Shown piece after piece: positions 18,266 through 25,929 of a stretch of DNA of 64,000 nt. Position numbers and translations under genes: made by a program. The stretch is taken from NCBI RefSeq assembly GCF_008017535.1, contig NZ_VRUA01000008.1, positions 94,746-158,745 on the forward strand, in the 5' to 3' direction. Source of the stretch: Ottowia flava. GTDB taxonomy: Bacteria > Pseudomonadota > Gammaproteobacteria > Burkholderiales > Burkholderiaceae_C. The notes under the pieces are model-generated. The model saw only the letters and a program-made list of their open reading frames with translations, was not told the origin of the DNA and did not search any database. Position 1 is the stretch's first letter, and the number at the start of each line of letters is the position of its first letter.

Positions 18266-19072
18266 TCATCCCCCGTGCTGGGCGATCCATGCCTGGTACT
18301 TCGGGTGCTCGCGCAGCGTGCGAAAACAGAAGCCGCGCGCCTTCAGCCCGGTGACCAGCGGCTCCAGCACCGCCGGGGCCCACGCGTCCTGGCGCGACCA
18401 GATGCCCAGGTGGGCCAGCAGGATGTCGCCCGCGCGGATGTCGGCCAGCGCTTTTTTGAGCAACGCCTCGTTCGGGTACTGCGCGCTGGGCAGCTCGTCA
18501 CCCAGAAAGCCCGCCGGCGACCAGCCGACGTGCTGGTAGCCGCAGGCTTCGGCCGCCGCCAGCAGTTGGGGCGACGTCTTGCCGCCCGGCGCACGGAACA
18601 GCGGCAGCGGCTTCTTGCCGGTGACCGAAGCCAGCCGGTCGGCCGCCAGGGCGATCTCTTCGCAGTACTGGCGTGCCGACCAGACCATGCGCTTGCCCGC
18701 CTGCGGTCCGGCCGAGGGCTCGATGCGAAAGCGCGGCTGACCGTCCTGCGCCTTGGCATCGCCGCGCCAGTACGCGTGTTGCCAGGTGTGCGATGCGAAT
18801 TCGTGCCCTTCGGCGGCGCGCGCCTTCCACCATGGCGCCCAAGTCTTGCCCAGGCTGCCGTCGCCTTCCTTGGTGCGTTCGTTGGCGGCGAAAAAGGTCA
18901 CGCGCACCTGCTGGCGCCGCAGCACGTCGGCCACCAGCGGGGCGACGCCCATGTGGCCGGTGTCGAACGTCAGGTACAGCGGCTTGTCGCAGGATTCAGA
19001 GGGTTTTAGCGCCTCAGCGCAAGCCCCACCTGCGCAGGCAGCTATCAACAAAATAGCAATCAGCGGTCGCAT
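18266..19072 (-). CDS. Polysaccharide deacetylase family protein, exported
   Basis: A 268-residue carbohydrate esterase 4 type protein. The metal/catalytic motif 1 is TFDTGH (the second Asp of the usual TFDDG is Thr) and motif 2 is SHTWQHA with two His ligands. A short hydrophobic leader (LIAILLIAACAGG) gives either a Sec signal or, with LIAAC at 9-13, a lipobox. That leader is encoded by a dispersed repeat. The substrate is unknown. It is coupled to the sterol desaturase gene and follows the beta-propeller gene by 22 bp, so the three are likely one operon. Confidence 0.85.
   Translation of the reverse strand: MRPLIAILLIAACAGGACAEALKPSESCDKPLYLTFDTGHMGVAPLVADVLRRQQVRVTFFAANERTKEGDGSLGKTWAPWWKARAAEGHEFASHTWQHAYWRGDAKAQDGQPRFRIEPSAGPQAGKRMVWSARQYCEEIALAADRLASVTGKKPLPLFRAPGGKTSPQLLAAAEACGYQHVGWSPAGFLGDELPSAQYPNEALLKKALADIRAGDILLAHLGIWSRQDAWAPAVLEPLVTGLKARGFCFRTLREHPKYQAWIAQHGG
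19000..19058 (+). repeat. Dispersed repeat, copy 9, encoding the deacetylase signal peptide
   Basis: GGTTTTAGCGCCTCAGCGC, AAGCCCCACCTGCGCAGGCA, GCTATC, N, ATAGCAATC. It overlaps codons 5-23 of the deacetylase on the other strand. Confidence 0.9.
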
Positions 19073-19094
19073 GGCAACGCGGCGCGGTGGGCGC

Positions 19095-20198
19095 TCAGAA
19101 CCGCCCGGCGTGGTCCAGCGTCCACACGCCGTGCGGCGACTTGCCGACCTTGACCTGGTGCACCACCTGGCGCTTGGCCACGTCGATCAGCGTCAGCTTG
19201 CCGGCCCAGCGCGAGCCGACCATGATCAGCGTGCCGTCGGCCGACACATCCATGCAGTCCGGGCCCGACGGGGCAGGCATGTTGGCCACCACCTGCATCT
19301 GCGTGTAGTCGATCTTGCTGATGGTGTTGGCCACGCGGTTGCTGACGTACACGTGGCGCCGGTCGCCCGCCGCGCGGAAGGCATGTGCGCCCTTGCCCGT
19401 GGGGATCTTGCCGACCAGCTCGGGCGCCTTGCCGCCGGCCACGTCGTACACCTCGACCCCGGTGCCGCCGGTCAGGCCCAGCAGCAGACGCTGCCCGTCG
19501 GGCGTGCCGAACACGTCGGCCGGCAGCGAGCCGGTCTTGACGCGGTGCGTCAGCGTCTGGCTGGCCAGGTCGACGGCCACCAGTTCGTCGCTGTCCTGCA
19601 TGCTGGCCCACACCGTGGTGCTGTGCGGATCGATCCACAAATGGCTGGGCGTGCGGCCGGTGGCGATGCGCTTGACGAGCGTGGGGTCGCTGCCGTCCCA
19701 GCGGTAGATGTCGATGTGGTTCAGCCGGTTGGCGGCGGTGACGAACCACTTCATGTCCGGCGAAAAACGCAGGTGGTAGGGGTCCAGGATGCCGCGCACC
19801 ACGCGCTGCACTTCGGCGGTGCGCGGGTCGATGAAGGTCAGTGAATCGCTGCCCGCGTTGGCCACGATGACCGAGCGCTCGTCCGGCGTGAGGTACAGGT
19901 GGTGCGGCTCCTTACCGGTGGGAATGCGCTTGATCTCGACCCAGCGCTGCGAATCGATCACGCTGACGTTGCCATCGAGGGAATTGAGCACGAACACCGG
20001 CGCGCCGTGGCGCGGCGCGGGCGGCGTGATGGCGCCGGGGGCGATGGGGGTACGCGCGGGCACCGGAGCCTGCGCGACAGCGTGCTGCGTGAGCGCCCCC
20101 ACGCCCGCCCCCAGACCGACCGAACCGGCCCATCCCAGCAAGCCACGGCGCGAAGGGTTGCCGGCGTCAGGTCGCGCCGAAGCGATTCGAGGGGTCAC
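19095..20198 (-). CDS. Tat-exported YVTN/YncE-type beta-propeller protein
   Basis: A 367-residue protein with a twin-arginine signal (SRRGLLGWAGSVGLG at about 16-30) and cleavage after HAVAQA. The rest is a seven-bladed-type propeller of repeated strands such as VFVLNSLDGNVSVIDSQ, HLYLTPDERSVIVANAGSDS and ELVAVDLASQ, and it ends soon after HGVWTLDH. Such propellers occur as periplasmic scaffolds or carriers of redox accessory functions; the role here is unknown. The start is a GTG at 20198. It is the first gene of the probable operon with the deacetylase and the sterol desaturase. Confidence 0.85.
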   Translation of the reverse strand: MTPRIASARPDAGNPSRRGLLGWAGSVGLGAGVGALTQHAVAQAPVPARTPIAPGAITPPAPRHGAPVFVLNSLDGNVSVIDSQRWVEIKRIPTGKEPHHLYLTPDERSVIVANAGSDSLTFIDPRTAEVQRVVRGILDPYHLRFSPDMKWFVTAANRLNHIDIYRWDGSDPTLVKRIATGRTPSHLWIDPHSTTVWASMQDSDELVAVDLASQTLTHRVKTGSLPADVFGTPDGQRLLLGLTGGTGVEVYDVAGGKAPELVGKIPTGKGAHAFRAAGDRRHVYVSNRVANTISKIDYTQMQVVANMPAPSGPDCMDVSADGTLIMVGSRWAGKLTLIDVAKRQVVHQVKVGKSPHGVWTLDHAGRF

Positions 20199-20277
20199 AA
20201 GAGCACCGCAGAAGCTGGATCAACGAGAAAGTGTAGCCGTGGGCAGCGCCGCCGGGCTCTGTCTTAACATCCATCGC

Positions 20278-21099
20278 ATGGAAATGGTGGACATCGACGG
20301 CGTTTTTCTCGAAGTGCAACCCATCGCCGCCCCGCCCGGCAGCGATCCGGCGCTGGCGCCGCTGGTGTTCCTGCACGAAGGCCTGGGCTCGGTCGCCATG
20401 TGGCGCGACTGGCCGGCCAGCCTCTGCGCAGCCACTGGGCGCGCGGGTTGGCTGTATTCGCGGCGCGGCTACGGCCAGTCCAGCCCGGTGCCGGACGTGC
20501 GTGGGCCATCGCGCGAAGGCGCGGACGGCCGCCGCAGCGGGCGGCTCTTGCCCGACTACATGCACCGCGAGGCGCTGAACGTGCTGCCCCAGTTGCTGGC
20601 GCACCTGGGCTTGGCGCGGCCGGTGTTGATCGGCCATTCGGACGGCGCCACCATCGCCCTCATCCACGCCGCGCACCACCCCGTGGCCGCGTGTGTGGTG
20701 CAGGCACCGCACGTGATGGTGGAAGGCGTCTCGGTCCAATCCATCGCCGAAGCGCGCGACGCCTTCAGCACCACGCCGCTGCGCGAGCGCCTGGGCCGCT
20801 ACCACGCCGACGTGGACGGCGCCTTCTGGCAATGGAACGACGTGTGGCTGAGCGAGGCCTTTCGCGCCTTCGACATCCGCGATGAGATCCGCGGCATCCG
20901 CGCACCGCTGCTGGCGATCCAGGGCCTGGATGACCAGTACGGCACGCTGGCGCAGATCCACGACATCGGCCGGGCTGTGCCGCAGGCCGAGCTGCTGGAA
21001 GTGCCTGACTGCGGGCATTCGCCGTTCAAGGACCAGCCTGAGGTGGTGAACGCGGCGATCGCCGACTTTCTGCGCCGCAGAGTCCCGGCCGGCGTCTGA
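20278..21099 (+). CDS. Alpha/beta hydrolase (273 aa)
   Basis: Soluble hydrolase with the nucleophile elbow GHSDGA, an acid in GLDDQYG and the catalytic His in DCGHSPFKDQP; the oxyanion region is LHEGLGSVAMW. The HEGLGS motif and the cap region with EALNVLPQLL resemble the lactonase/esterase branch of the fold. The substrate is not known. It is divergent from the propeller operon, with 79 bp between starts. The start at 20278 fits the domain start, but no strong ribosome site is seen; an ATG two codons later is an alternative. Confidence 0.85.
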   Translation: MEMVDIDGVFLEVQPIAAPPGSDPALAPLVFLHEGLGSVAMWRDWPASLCAATGRAGWLYSRRGYGQSSPVPDVRGPSREGADGRRSGRLLPDYMHREALNVLPQLLAHLGLARPVLIGHSDGATIALIHAAHHPVAACVVQAPHVMVEGVSVQSIAEARDAFSTTPLRERLGRYHADVDGAFWQWNDVWLSEAFRAFDIRDEIRGIRAPLLAIQGLDDQYGTLAQIHDIGRAVPQAELLEVPDCGHSPFKDQPEVVNAAIADFLRRRVPAGV

Positions 21100-21175
21100 G
21101 CCGCCGTATCCCGGCCAGCGTCTGGACCGCCAGCGGCCCTCCGGCGTCAGCGTCGGCGCCGCGCGCTGCCTCCGC

Positions 21176-21793
21176 CTACTGGTCCAGCCAGTCGCAGATG
21201 CCGCGCCACTGCGCCAGGTCGCGCGCCACGCGGCCGGGGGCGATGTCGAACAGGGTCAGACCGCGCGCGGCCAGGTGCACGTAGTTCTGCGTCGGGCGCA
21301 GCATGCCGAGCACCGGCAGGTGCAGGCCCTCGACGAACTGGCGCAGCTGGTCGGCCGACAGGGTGCGCTCATCCACGCGCATGCCGACGATGCCGATGTC
21401 GCGCGGCTCGCCGCTGCGCAGCTCGGCCACCTTGTCCAGGAATTCGCGCGTGGCGTAGATGTCGAAGATGCTGGGCTGCACGGGCACCAGCACCTTGTCG
21501 GCCAGGCGCATCACCTCGCGCAGGCGCGTGCCGTGCAGGCCGGCGGCGGTGTCCAGCACCACGTGCGTCGTGCCCTTGGGCGGGCGCACGATGAAGTCGC
21601 GCTGCACGTCCCACGCGGCAATCGGCTTGGCAGCTTCGGGCCGCAGGCCCAGCCACAGGCGGGATGACTGCTGCCGGTCCACGTCGCCCAGCATCACCGA
21701 ATGGCCCTGGTTGGCAAAGTAGCCGGCCACGTTGGTGGCCAGGGTGGATTTGCCCACCCCACCCTTGGGGTTGGCGATCACGACGATCGGCAC
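21176..21793 (-). CDS. Orphan ParA/MinD-type ATPase
   Basis: A 205-residue ParA family ATPase. The deviant Walker A motif is KGGVGKST at 10-17, the Walker A' region is LGDVDRQQSS, and VVLDTAAGLHG is the switch II region. The start is GTG at 21793 with AAGGA 7 nt upstream. No parB or centromere-like repeats are adjacent, so it is probably not the chromosome or a plasmid partition gene. Single small ParA proteins like this position other cargo, such as chemoreceptor, cellulose or flagellar complexes, or act in an unknown process. Confidence 0.85.
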   Translation of the reverse strand: MPIVVIANPKGGVGKSTLATNVAGYFANQGHSVMLGDVDRQQSSRLWLGLRPEAAKPIAAWDVQRDFIVRPPKGTTHVVLDTAAGLHGTRLREVMRLADKVLVPVQPSIFDIYATREFLDKVAELRSGEPRDIGIVGMRVDERTLSADQLRQFVEGLHLPVLGMLRPTQNYVHLAARGLTLFDIAPGRVARDLAQWRGICDWLDQ

Positions 21794-21916
21794 GGCTACT
21801 TCCTTCTGAGTTGGTGTGTGGTCGGCGCCCCAGACGCCCAGCCACGTATGTTAGCGGTTGTACAGGGCCCACCAGCCGCTGCGCGCCCACGGATGGGCCA
21901 CATGGCCGCTTTTGAA

Positions 21917-21971
21917 TGATTTGTGCCGTCAGCCCCACAACCACCAGCACTGGAAGCTCCTCGATTTATAG
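21917..21971 (+). repeat. Dispersed repeat, copy 10 (diverged), supplies the TauE stop codon
   Basis: TGTGCCGTCAGCCCCACAAC, CACCAG..., GGAAGCTCCTCGATTTATAG. Its end overlaps the last codons and the TAA of the TauE/SafE gene. Confidence 0.65.
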
Positions 21972-22727
21972 CAAACTGGCCGCCACCGCGTCCCACACCA
22001 GCTTCACGCCCGTCAGCAACATGCCGAGGTAGATGAAGCGGTAAAACAGCTTTTGGTCGATGCGCCGTGCGATGCGCACGCCCAGCCACACGCCCACCGG
22101 CGCCAGCGGCAGCAGCACCAGCGAGGTGCCCAGGTTGCGACCGTCCAGCAGGCCCAGCCAGGCGTAGGGCACCCATTTGGCCAGGTTGATGACGAAGAAG
22201 AAGTACGCCATCGTGCCCGTGAAGACGATCGGCGACAGCTTCAGCGGGATGACGTAAGCGTTGACCGGCGGTCCGCCCGCGTGGGCCACGAAGCTGGTGA
22301 AGCCCGACGTCGCCGTCAGCACCGCGCCCCACCAGCGCGGCGGCGGCGCACTGTCGGCGCGTGGCGGAAACAGCAGGCGCTGCGCCAGAAACGCCAGCGT
22401 GAACACGCCCACGATGCCGGCCACCCATTCCACCCGCATCAGCCGAAAAGACAGCGTGCCGATCACGATTCCGACCAGCCCCCAGGGCAGCAGGAACGTC
22501 AACAGGCGCCGGTCAAAGTCCTTGCGGAAGGCGGCGATGCCCAGCAAGTCCATCACCAGCAGCACCGGCATCAGGATCGCAGCAGCCTGCGGCACCGTCA
22601 CCGACAGCGCCATCAGCGGCACCGCCAGCGAACCGAAACCTGCGCCGAAGCCGCTCTTGCTGATGCCCAGCAGAAGCACCGCCGGGATGGCGACGACGTA
22701 AAAGCCCCAATCGGTGATGACGGTCAT
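21966..22727 (-). CDS. Sulfite exporter TauE/SafE family (TSUP) permease
   Basis: A 253-residue inner-membrane protein with about seven to eight hydrophobic segments. The signature GISKSGFGAGFGSLAVPL lies near the N-terminus and its mirror FTSFVAHAGGPPVNAY in the second half, as in all TauE/SafE proteins. These export sulfite or organosulfonates, but the substrate here is undetermined. The C-terminal Ser-Leu-Leu and the TAA stop lie in a dispersed repeat, so the natural end may have been altered slightly. Confidence 0.9.
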   Translation of the reverse strand: MTVITDWGFYVVAIPAVLLLGISKSGFGAGFGSLAVPLMALSVTVPQAAAILMPVLLVMDLLGIAAFRKDFDRRLLTFLLPWGLVGIVIGTLSFRLMRVEWVAGIVGVFTLAFLAQRLLFPPRADSAPPPRWWGAVLTATSGFTSFVAHAGGPPVNAYVIPLKLSPIVFTGTMAYFFFVINLAKWVPYAWLGLLDGRNLGTSLVLLPLAPVGVWLGVRIARRIDQKLFYRFIYLGMLLTGVKLVWDAVAASLL

Positions 22728-22767
22728 GGTGGGGCGTCGCTGGCGTATGTTTGGGCTGGCAGCGCAA

Positions 22768-22820
22768 ACTGATTGCTATACCAACGATAGCTGGCTGCGC
22801 TGATGGCTCTAAGGCTTAGA
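22768..22820 (-). repeat. Dispersed repeat, copy 11
   Basis: GCTATACCAACGATAGCTGG, CTGCGCTGATGGCTCTAAGG. Lies between TauE and the nitroreductase gene, whose stop codon falls at its edge. Confidence 0.8.
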
Positions 22821-23403
22821 GCAATTCGCAGGCCTGATCGAATGGCAGACGTGGGTTGCGCGCGAACAACTTGCTGTCGTCGCCGTGGCCCAGGTTGACG
22901 AGGAAGTTGGCCTTGAAGCGGCTATCGGGGAAGAAGGCGGCGTTCACTTTCTCGATGTCGAAACCGCTCATCGGCCCGCAGTCCAGCCCCAGCGCGCGCG
23001 CGGCGATGATCAGGTAGGCGCCGCCCAGCGTGCCGTTGCGCAGTGCCGTGGCCTGCGCCAGCGCCGGGTTGCCGGCGAACATCTCGCGCGCGCCTTCGCC
23101 GTGCCAGACCTGCGGCATGTGCTCGAAGAACTGCGTGTCGGTGGCGACGATGGCGGTCACCGGCGCCGTCATCGTCTTGTCCACGTTGCCGGGCGACAGG
23201 CAGTCCTTCAGGCGCGCCTTGCCTTCGGGCGTGCGCACGAAGACGTAGCGCGCGGGCTGGGTATTCATTGAGGTGGGGCCGAGTGCCGCCAGCTCGTACA
23301 CCTGGCGCAGCAGTTCGTCAGGCACGGGCTGAGGGGTGAAGCCGTTGGCGGTGCGCGCCTGGCGGAACAAGGTGTCGAGGGCAGCGGAATCGATGGCCGA
23401 CAT
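22816..23403 (-). CDS. Nitroreductase-fold malonic semialdehyde reductase (RutE/HadB-like)
   Basis: A 195-residue FMN-dependent nitroreductase-fold protein close to the RutE / malonic semialdehyde reductase branch. Matching features are an N-terminal helix with FRQARTANGF, the FMN loop LGPTSMNTQPARYVFV, and the late signature GLDCGPMSGFD. No rut pathway genes are near, so the physiological substrate is open. The start at 23403 (MSAIDSAALDTLF) matches the usual length. It is divergent from the TRIC channel gene. Confidence 0.85.
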   Translation of the reverse strand: MSAIDSAALDTLFRQARTANGFTPQPVPDELLRQVYELAALGPTSMNTQPARYVFVRTPEGKARLKDCLSPGNVDKTMTAPVTAIVATDTQFFEHMPQVWHGEGAREMFAGNPALAQATALRNGTLGGAYLIIAARALGLDCGPMSGFDIEKVNAAFFPDSRFKANFLVNLGHGDDSKLFARNPRLPFDQACELL

Positions 23404-23491
23404 GGAAATGCTCGGGTGGGGAAGAAGAAACAAGGGCGCCACTGTAGCCCCTTGCGCAGGGCCCTGCGCCGCGCTTGCACAATAGCCGCCC

Positions 23492-24142
23492 ATGGACCTG
23501 ATCACCTCGCTGCCCGCTTCCTGGGGGCATACCTTGCGCGTGACAGTGGAAGTCATCGGCACGGTGGCGTTTGCACTGTCCGGCATTCTGGCGGGCATGC
23601 GCAAACGCATGGATGTGTTCGGCATCACCGTACTGGGGTTCCTCGCGGCGTTCGGCGGTGGCACCTTGCGCGACATCCTGCTGGATCGCCGCCCCTTTGT
23701 CTGGGTGTCCGAGACGGCCCTGCTCTGGCTGGTACTGGGCCTGTGCGCCTCGTCGATGGTGCTGCTGCGCGGCGGCAGGCGGCGCATCAGCGACCAGGCC
23801 ATTCAGGTGGCCGACGCGTTGGGGCTGGGGCTGTTTGCCGCCTCTGGCGTGCAGTATGCGCTGGTGGCGCAGTTGCCCGCGCTGGTGGCCGTGCTGATGG
23901 GCGTCGTCACCGGTGTCTTTGGCGGCGTGATGCGCGACATTGCCTGCAACGAGACGCCCACCGCGTTTTCAGACCACCGTCCCTACGCCGTGTGCGCCTT
24001 CTTCGGCGGCTGGCTGTACGTCGCGGCCCAATGGCTGGGCTGGTCCGCCTGGGCCAGCTTGCTGGCCAGCGCGGTTTTCCCCACCGGCCTGCGCCTGCTT
24101 GCCGTGCGGCTGGACTGGCGCCTGCCCGGCTGGCCAGAGTAG
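23492..24142 (+). CDS. TRIC/UPF0126 cation channel family protein
   Basis: A 216-residue membrane protein made of two similar halves of three helices. Each half carries the glycine-rich family motif: FGGGTLRDILL in the first and FGGVMRDIACNE in the second. Bacterial members form trimeric monovalent cation channels (YadS/YicG group). The start at 23492 fits the family. It is convergent with the LysR gene downstream. Confidence 0.9.
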   Translation: MDLITSLPASWGHTLRVTVEVIGTVAFALSGILAGMRKRMDVFGITVLGFLAAFGGGTLRDILLDRRPFVWVSETALLWLVLGLCASSMVLLRGGRRRISDQAIQVADALGLGLFAASGVQYALVAQLPALVAVLMGVVTGVFGGVMRDIACNETPTAFSDHRPYAVCAFFGGWLYVAAQWLGWSAWASLLASAVFPTGLRLLAVRLDWRLPGWPE

Positions 24143-24176
24143 CCCGCCGCCCCAACGCTTGACGGCGAGGCCAAAC

Positions 24177-25073
24177 CTACGCCGTCAGACGCGCTTTGAG
24201 AAAGTCGATGACCGCTCGAACCCGGCGCGGCACGTAGGCGCGCGACGGATACAGCAGCCAGGCAGCGGTGCCGAAGTCGGGGGCGGCCAGTTGGTAGGCC
24301 GGAAACAGATTCACCAGCCGCCCGGCTGCGATGTCGGCGTCTACCAGCCAGTGCCCAAGCATCGCGACGCCCAATCCGTCCAGCGCTGCACGACGCAGGG
24401 CCATGGCCGAGGACACGACCAACCACCCGTGCACATCGACCACGTCCACGTGGCCCTCTGGGTCCTGAAAAGCCCACTGCGTCCGAAACCCCGGCTTGGG
24501 AAAGCGCAGACAGGTGTGGTCGGCCAATGCCTGCGGCGCGGCGGGCTGGCCATGCCGTTGCAGGTAGTCCGGGCTGGCGCACACCCGGTAATGCAGCGGC
24601 GCCAGTCGGGCACCGATCAACGATGTGTCCGCCGGTGGGCCCAGCCGGATCGCGAGGTCGATTCGCTCGGCCACCAGATCCACCACGTGGTCCGCCAGAT
24701 GCAACTCCAGCTCCAGCGCCGGGTGCAGCGAGTGCAGTTCGCCCAACAGCGGCACGACCAGGGCCTGTCCAAATGCTACGGTGGCCGTCAATCGCACAAC
24801 GCCTTGCACCTCACCACTGGCCGAGCGTGCCTGGTCGGCGGCCCGCTCCAGCGCTTCCAACACCAGCACCACCTGCTCGTAGTAGGCAGCGCCCGCGTCG
24901 CTGAGCGACACGCGATGGGTGTTGCGTTGCAGCAAGCGCGCCCCAAGCGACGCCTCCAGTGCAGCTACCGCACGCGACACCGCAGACGGCGCCATATCCA
25001 GGCGGCGGGCGGCTTCGGCAAAGCTGCCGTGGTGGGCCACTTCCACGAAGGTTTTCAGCTGCTGCACGTTCAT
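24177..25073 (-). CDS. LysR family regulator, divergent from azoreductase
   Basis: A 298-residue LysR-type regulator. The N-terminal winged helix begins at MNVQQLKTFVEVA, with the recognition segment RRLDMAPSAVSRAVAALE, followed by the linker helix and a periplasmic-binding-like effector domain (VRLTATVAFG, DLAIRLGP, FPAYQ). The start at 25073 is where the domain begins. It shares a 160-bp intergenic region with the azoR-like gene, and two T-N11-A dyads lie there, so it most likely controls that gene and itself. Confidence 0.92.
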   Translation of the reverse strand: MNVQQLKTFVEVAHHGSFAEAARRLDMAPSAVSRAVAALEASLGARLLQRNTHRVSLSDAGAAYYEQVVLVLEALERAADQARSASGEVQGVVRLTATVAFGQALVVPLLGELHSLHPALELELHLADHVVDLVAERIDLAIRLGPPADTSLIGARLAPLHYRVCASPDYLQRHGQPAAPQALADHTCLRFPKPGFRTQWAFQDPEGHVDVVDVHGWLVVSSAMALRRAALDGLGVAMLGHWLVDADIAAGRLVNLFPAYQLAAPDFGTAAWLLYPSRAYVPRRVRAVIDFLKARLTA

Positions 25074-25142
25074 GGCCCAGCACTGTAGGGCAGCCGACGC
25101 GACGGGCGCGCCTTGGGTGTGATCGCTCATCGGCGCTGGCCG

Positions 25143-25170
25143 TGCGCATTGCGCAATAGCGCATTGCGCT
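25143..25170. promoter_or_regulatory. Two LysR-type T-N11-A dyads in the LysR/azoreductase gap
   Basis: TGCGCATTGCGCA at 25143-25155 and AGCGCATTGCGCT at 25158-25170 are near-perfect dyads with centres 15 bp apart. The first is an exact T-N11-A box, the usual LysR site form. Confidence 0.65.
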
Positions 25171-25233
25171 CGCCATGGTGGTATCCGGCGTGCGGCGCGG
25201 CGACAGTGACACATCACCCACCGAAAGGCCACC

Positions 25234-25878
25234 ATGACCGCTTCACCTTATCGACCGATGCTGCTCCGCCTGGACAGCAGCGCACGCACCGAAGGCTCGC
25301 ACAGCCGCCAGCTGGCCGACCAAATTGAAGCCCACTGGCGGGCACGGCACCCCGACGGGCGTGTGCAGCGGCGCGACCTGGCGACCGAAGCGCCGCCACA
25401 CATCGACGCGCAGACCATTGCCGGCTTTTACACACCGCCCGAGCAACTCAGCCCGGCGCTGCGCGCCGCCACGGCCCGGTCGGACGCCTCGATCGCCGAG
25501 CTGAAAGTGGCCACCACCCTGCTGATCGCATCGCCGATGTACAACTTTTCGGTGCCGTCACCCCTGAAGGCCTGGATCGACCAAGTGGTCCGGGCCGGCC
25601 ACACCTTCACCCTCGAAGGCGGCCGCCCGCGTGGCTTGGTCGAGCGTCCCAGCGCGGTGCTGGCGCTGACCTACGGGCTGCCAGGCTACGGCGACCAACT
25701 GGCCACGCTGGACCATTTGCGGCCTTACCTGCAGTCCGTGCTCAACTTCATTGGTATCAGGGATATTCAGGTCGTTTCGACCGAGGGCACCGCCGCTGAT
25801 CCGGCCCAGCTGGCAGGTATCCCGGCGGCCGTGAAAGAGCGCATCGACAGTCTGTTCAGCGAGCCGGTGACAACGTGA
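25234..25878 (+). CDS. FMN-dependent NADH azoreductase-like (flavodoxin-fold) oxidoreductase
   Basis: A 214-residue quinone/azo reductase of the AzoR (formerly acyl carrier protein phosphodiesterase) family. The phosphate-binding start is RLDSSARTEGSHSRQLAD, the flavin contact region is ASPMYNFSVPSPLKAWIDQVVRAG, and TYGLPGYG and NFIGIRDIQV follow as in AzoR. It probably reduces quinones with NAD(P)H and protects against electrophiles. It is controlled in all likelihood by the divergent LysR protein. Confidence 0.88.
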   Translation: MTASPYRPMLLRLDSSARTEGSHSRQLADQIEAHWRARHPDGRVQRRDLATEAPPHIDAQTIAGFYTPPEQLSPALRAATARSDASIAELKVATTLLIASPMYNFSVPSPLKAWIDQVVRAGHTFTLEGGRPRGLVERPSAVLALTYGLPGYGDQLATLDHLRPYLQSVLNFIGIRDIQVVSTEGTAADPAQLAGIPAAVKERIDSLFSEPVTT

Positions 25879-25929
25879 CGACAGCACGCTCCCCGTCGCC
25901 ACCGGCAAGCCCCACCGCCTGACCTGCCA

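Noticed and set aside
19789..20277. N-terminal extension of the alpha/beta hydrolase
   Set aside because: It overlaps the propeller gene on the other strand and lacks family similarity; the hydrolase fold begins at 20278.
21176..21793. Chromosomal parAB locus or plasmid origin
   Set aside because: No parB, no parS-like dyads, no dnaA or gidAB-type neighbours.
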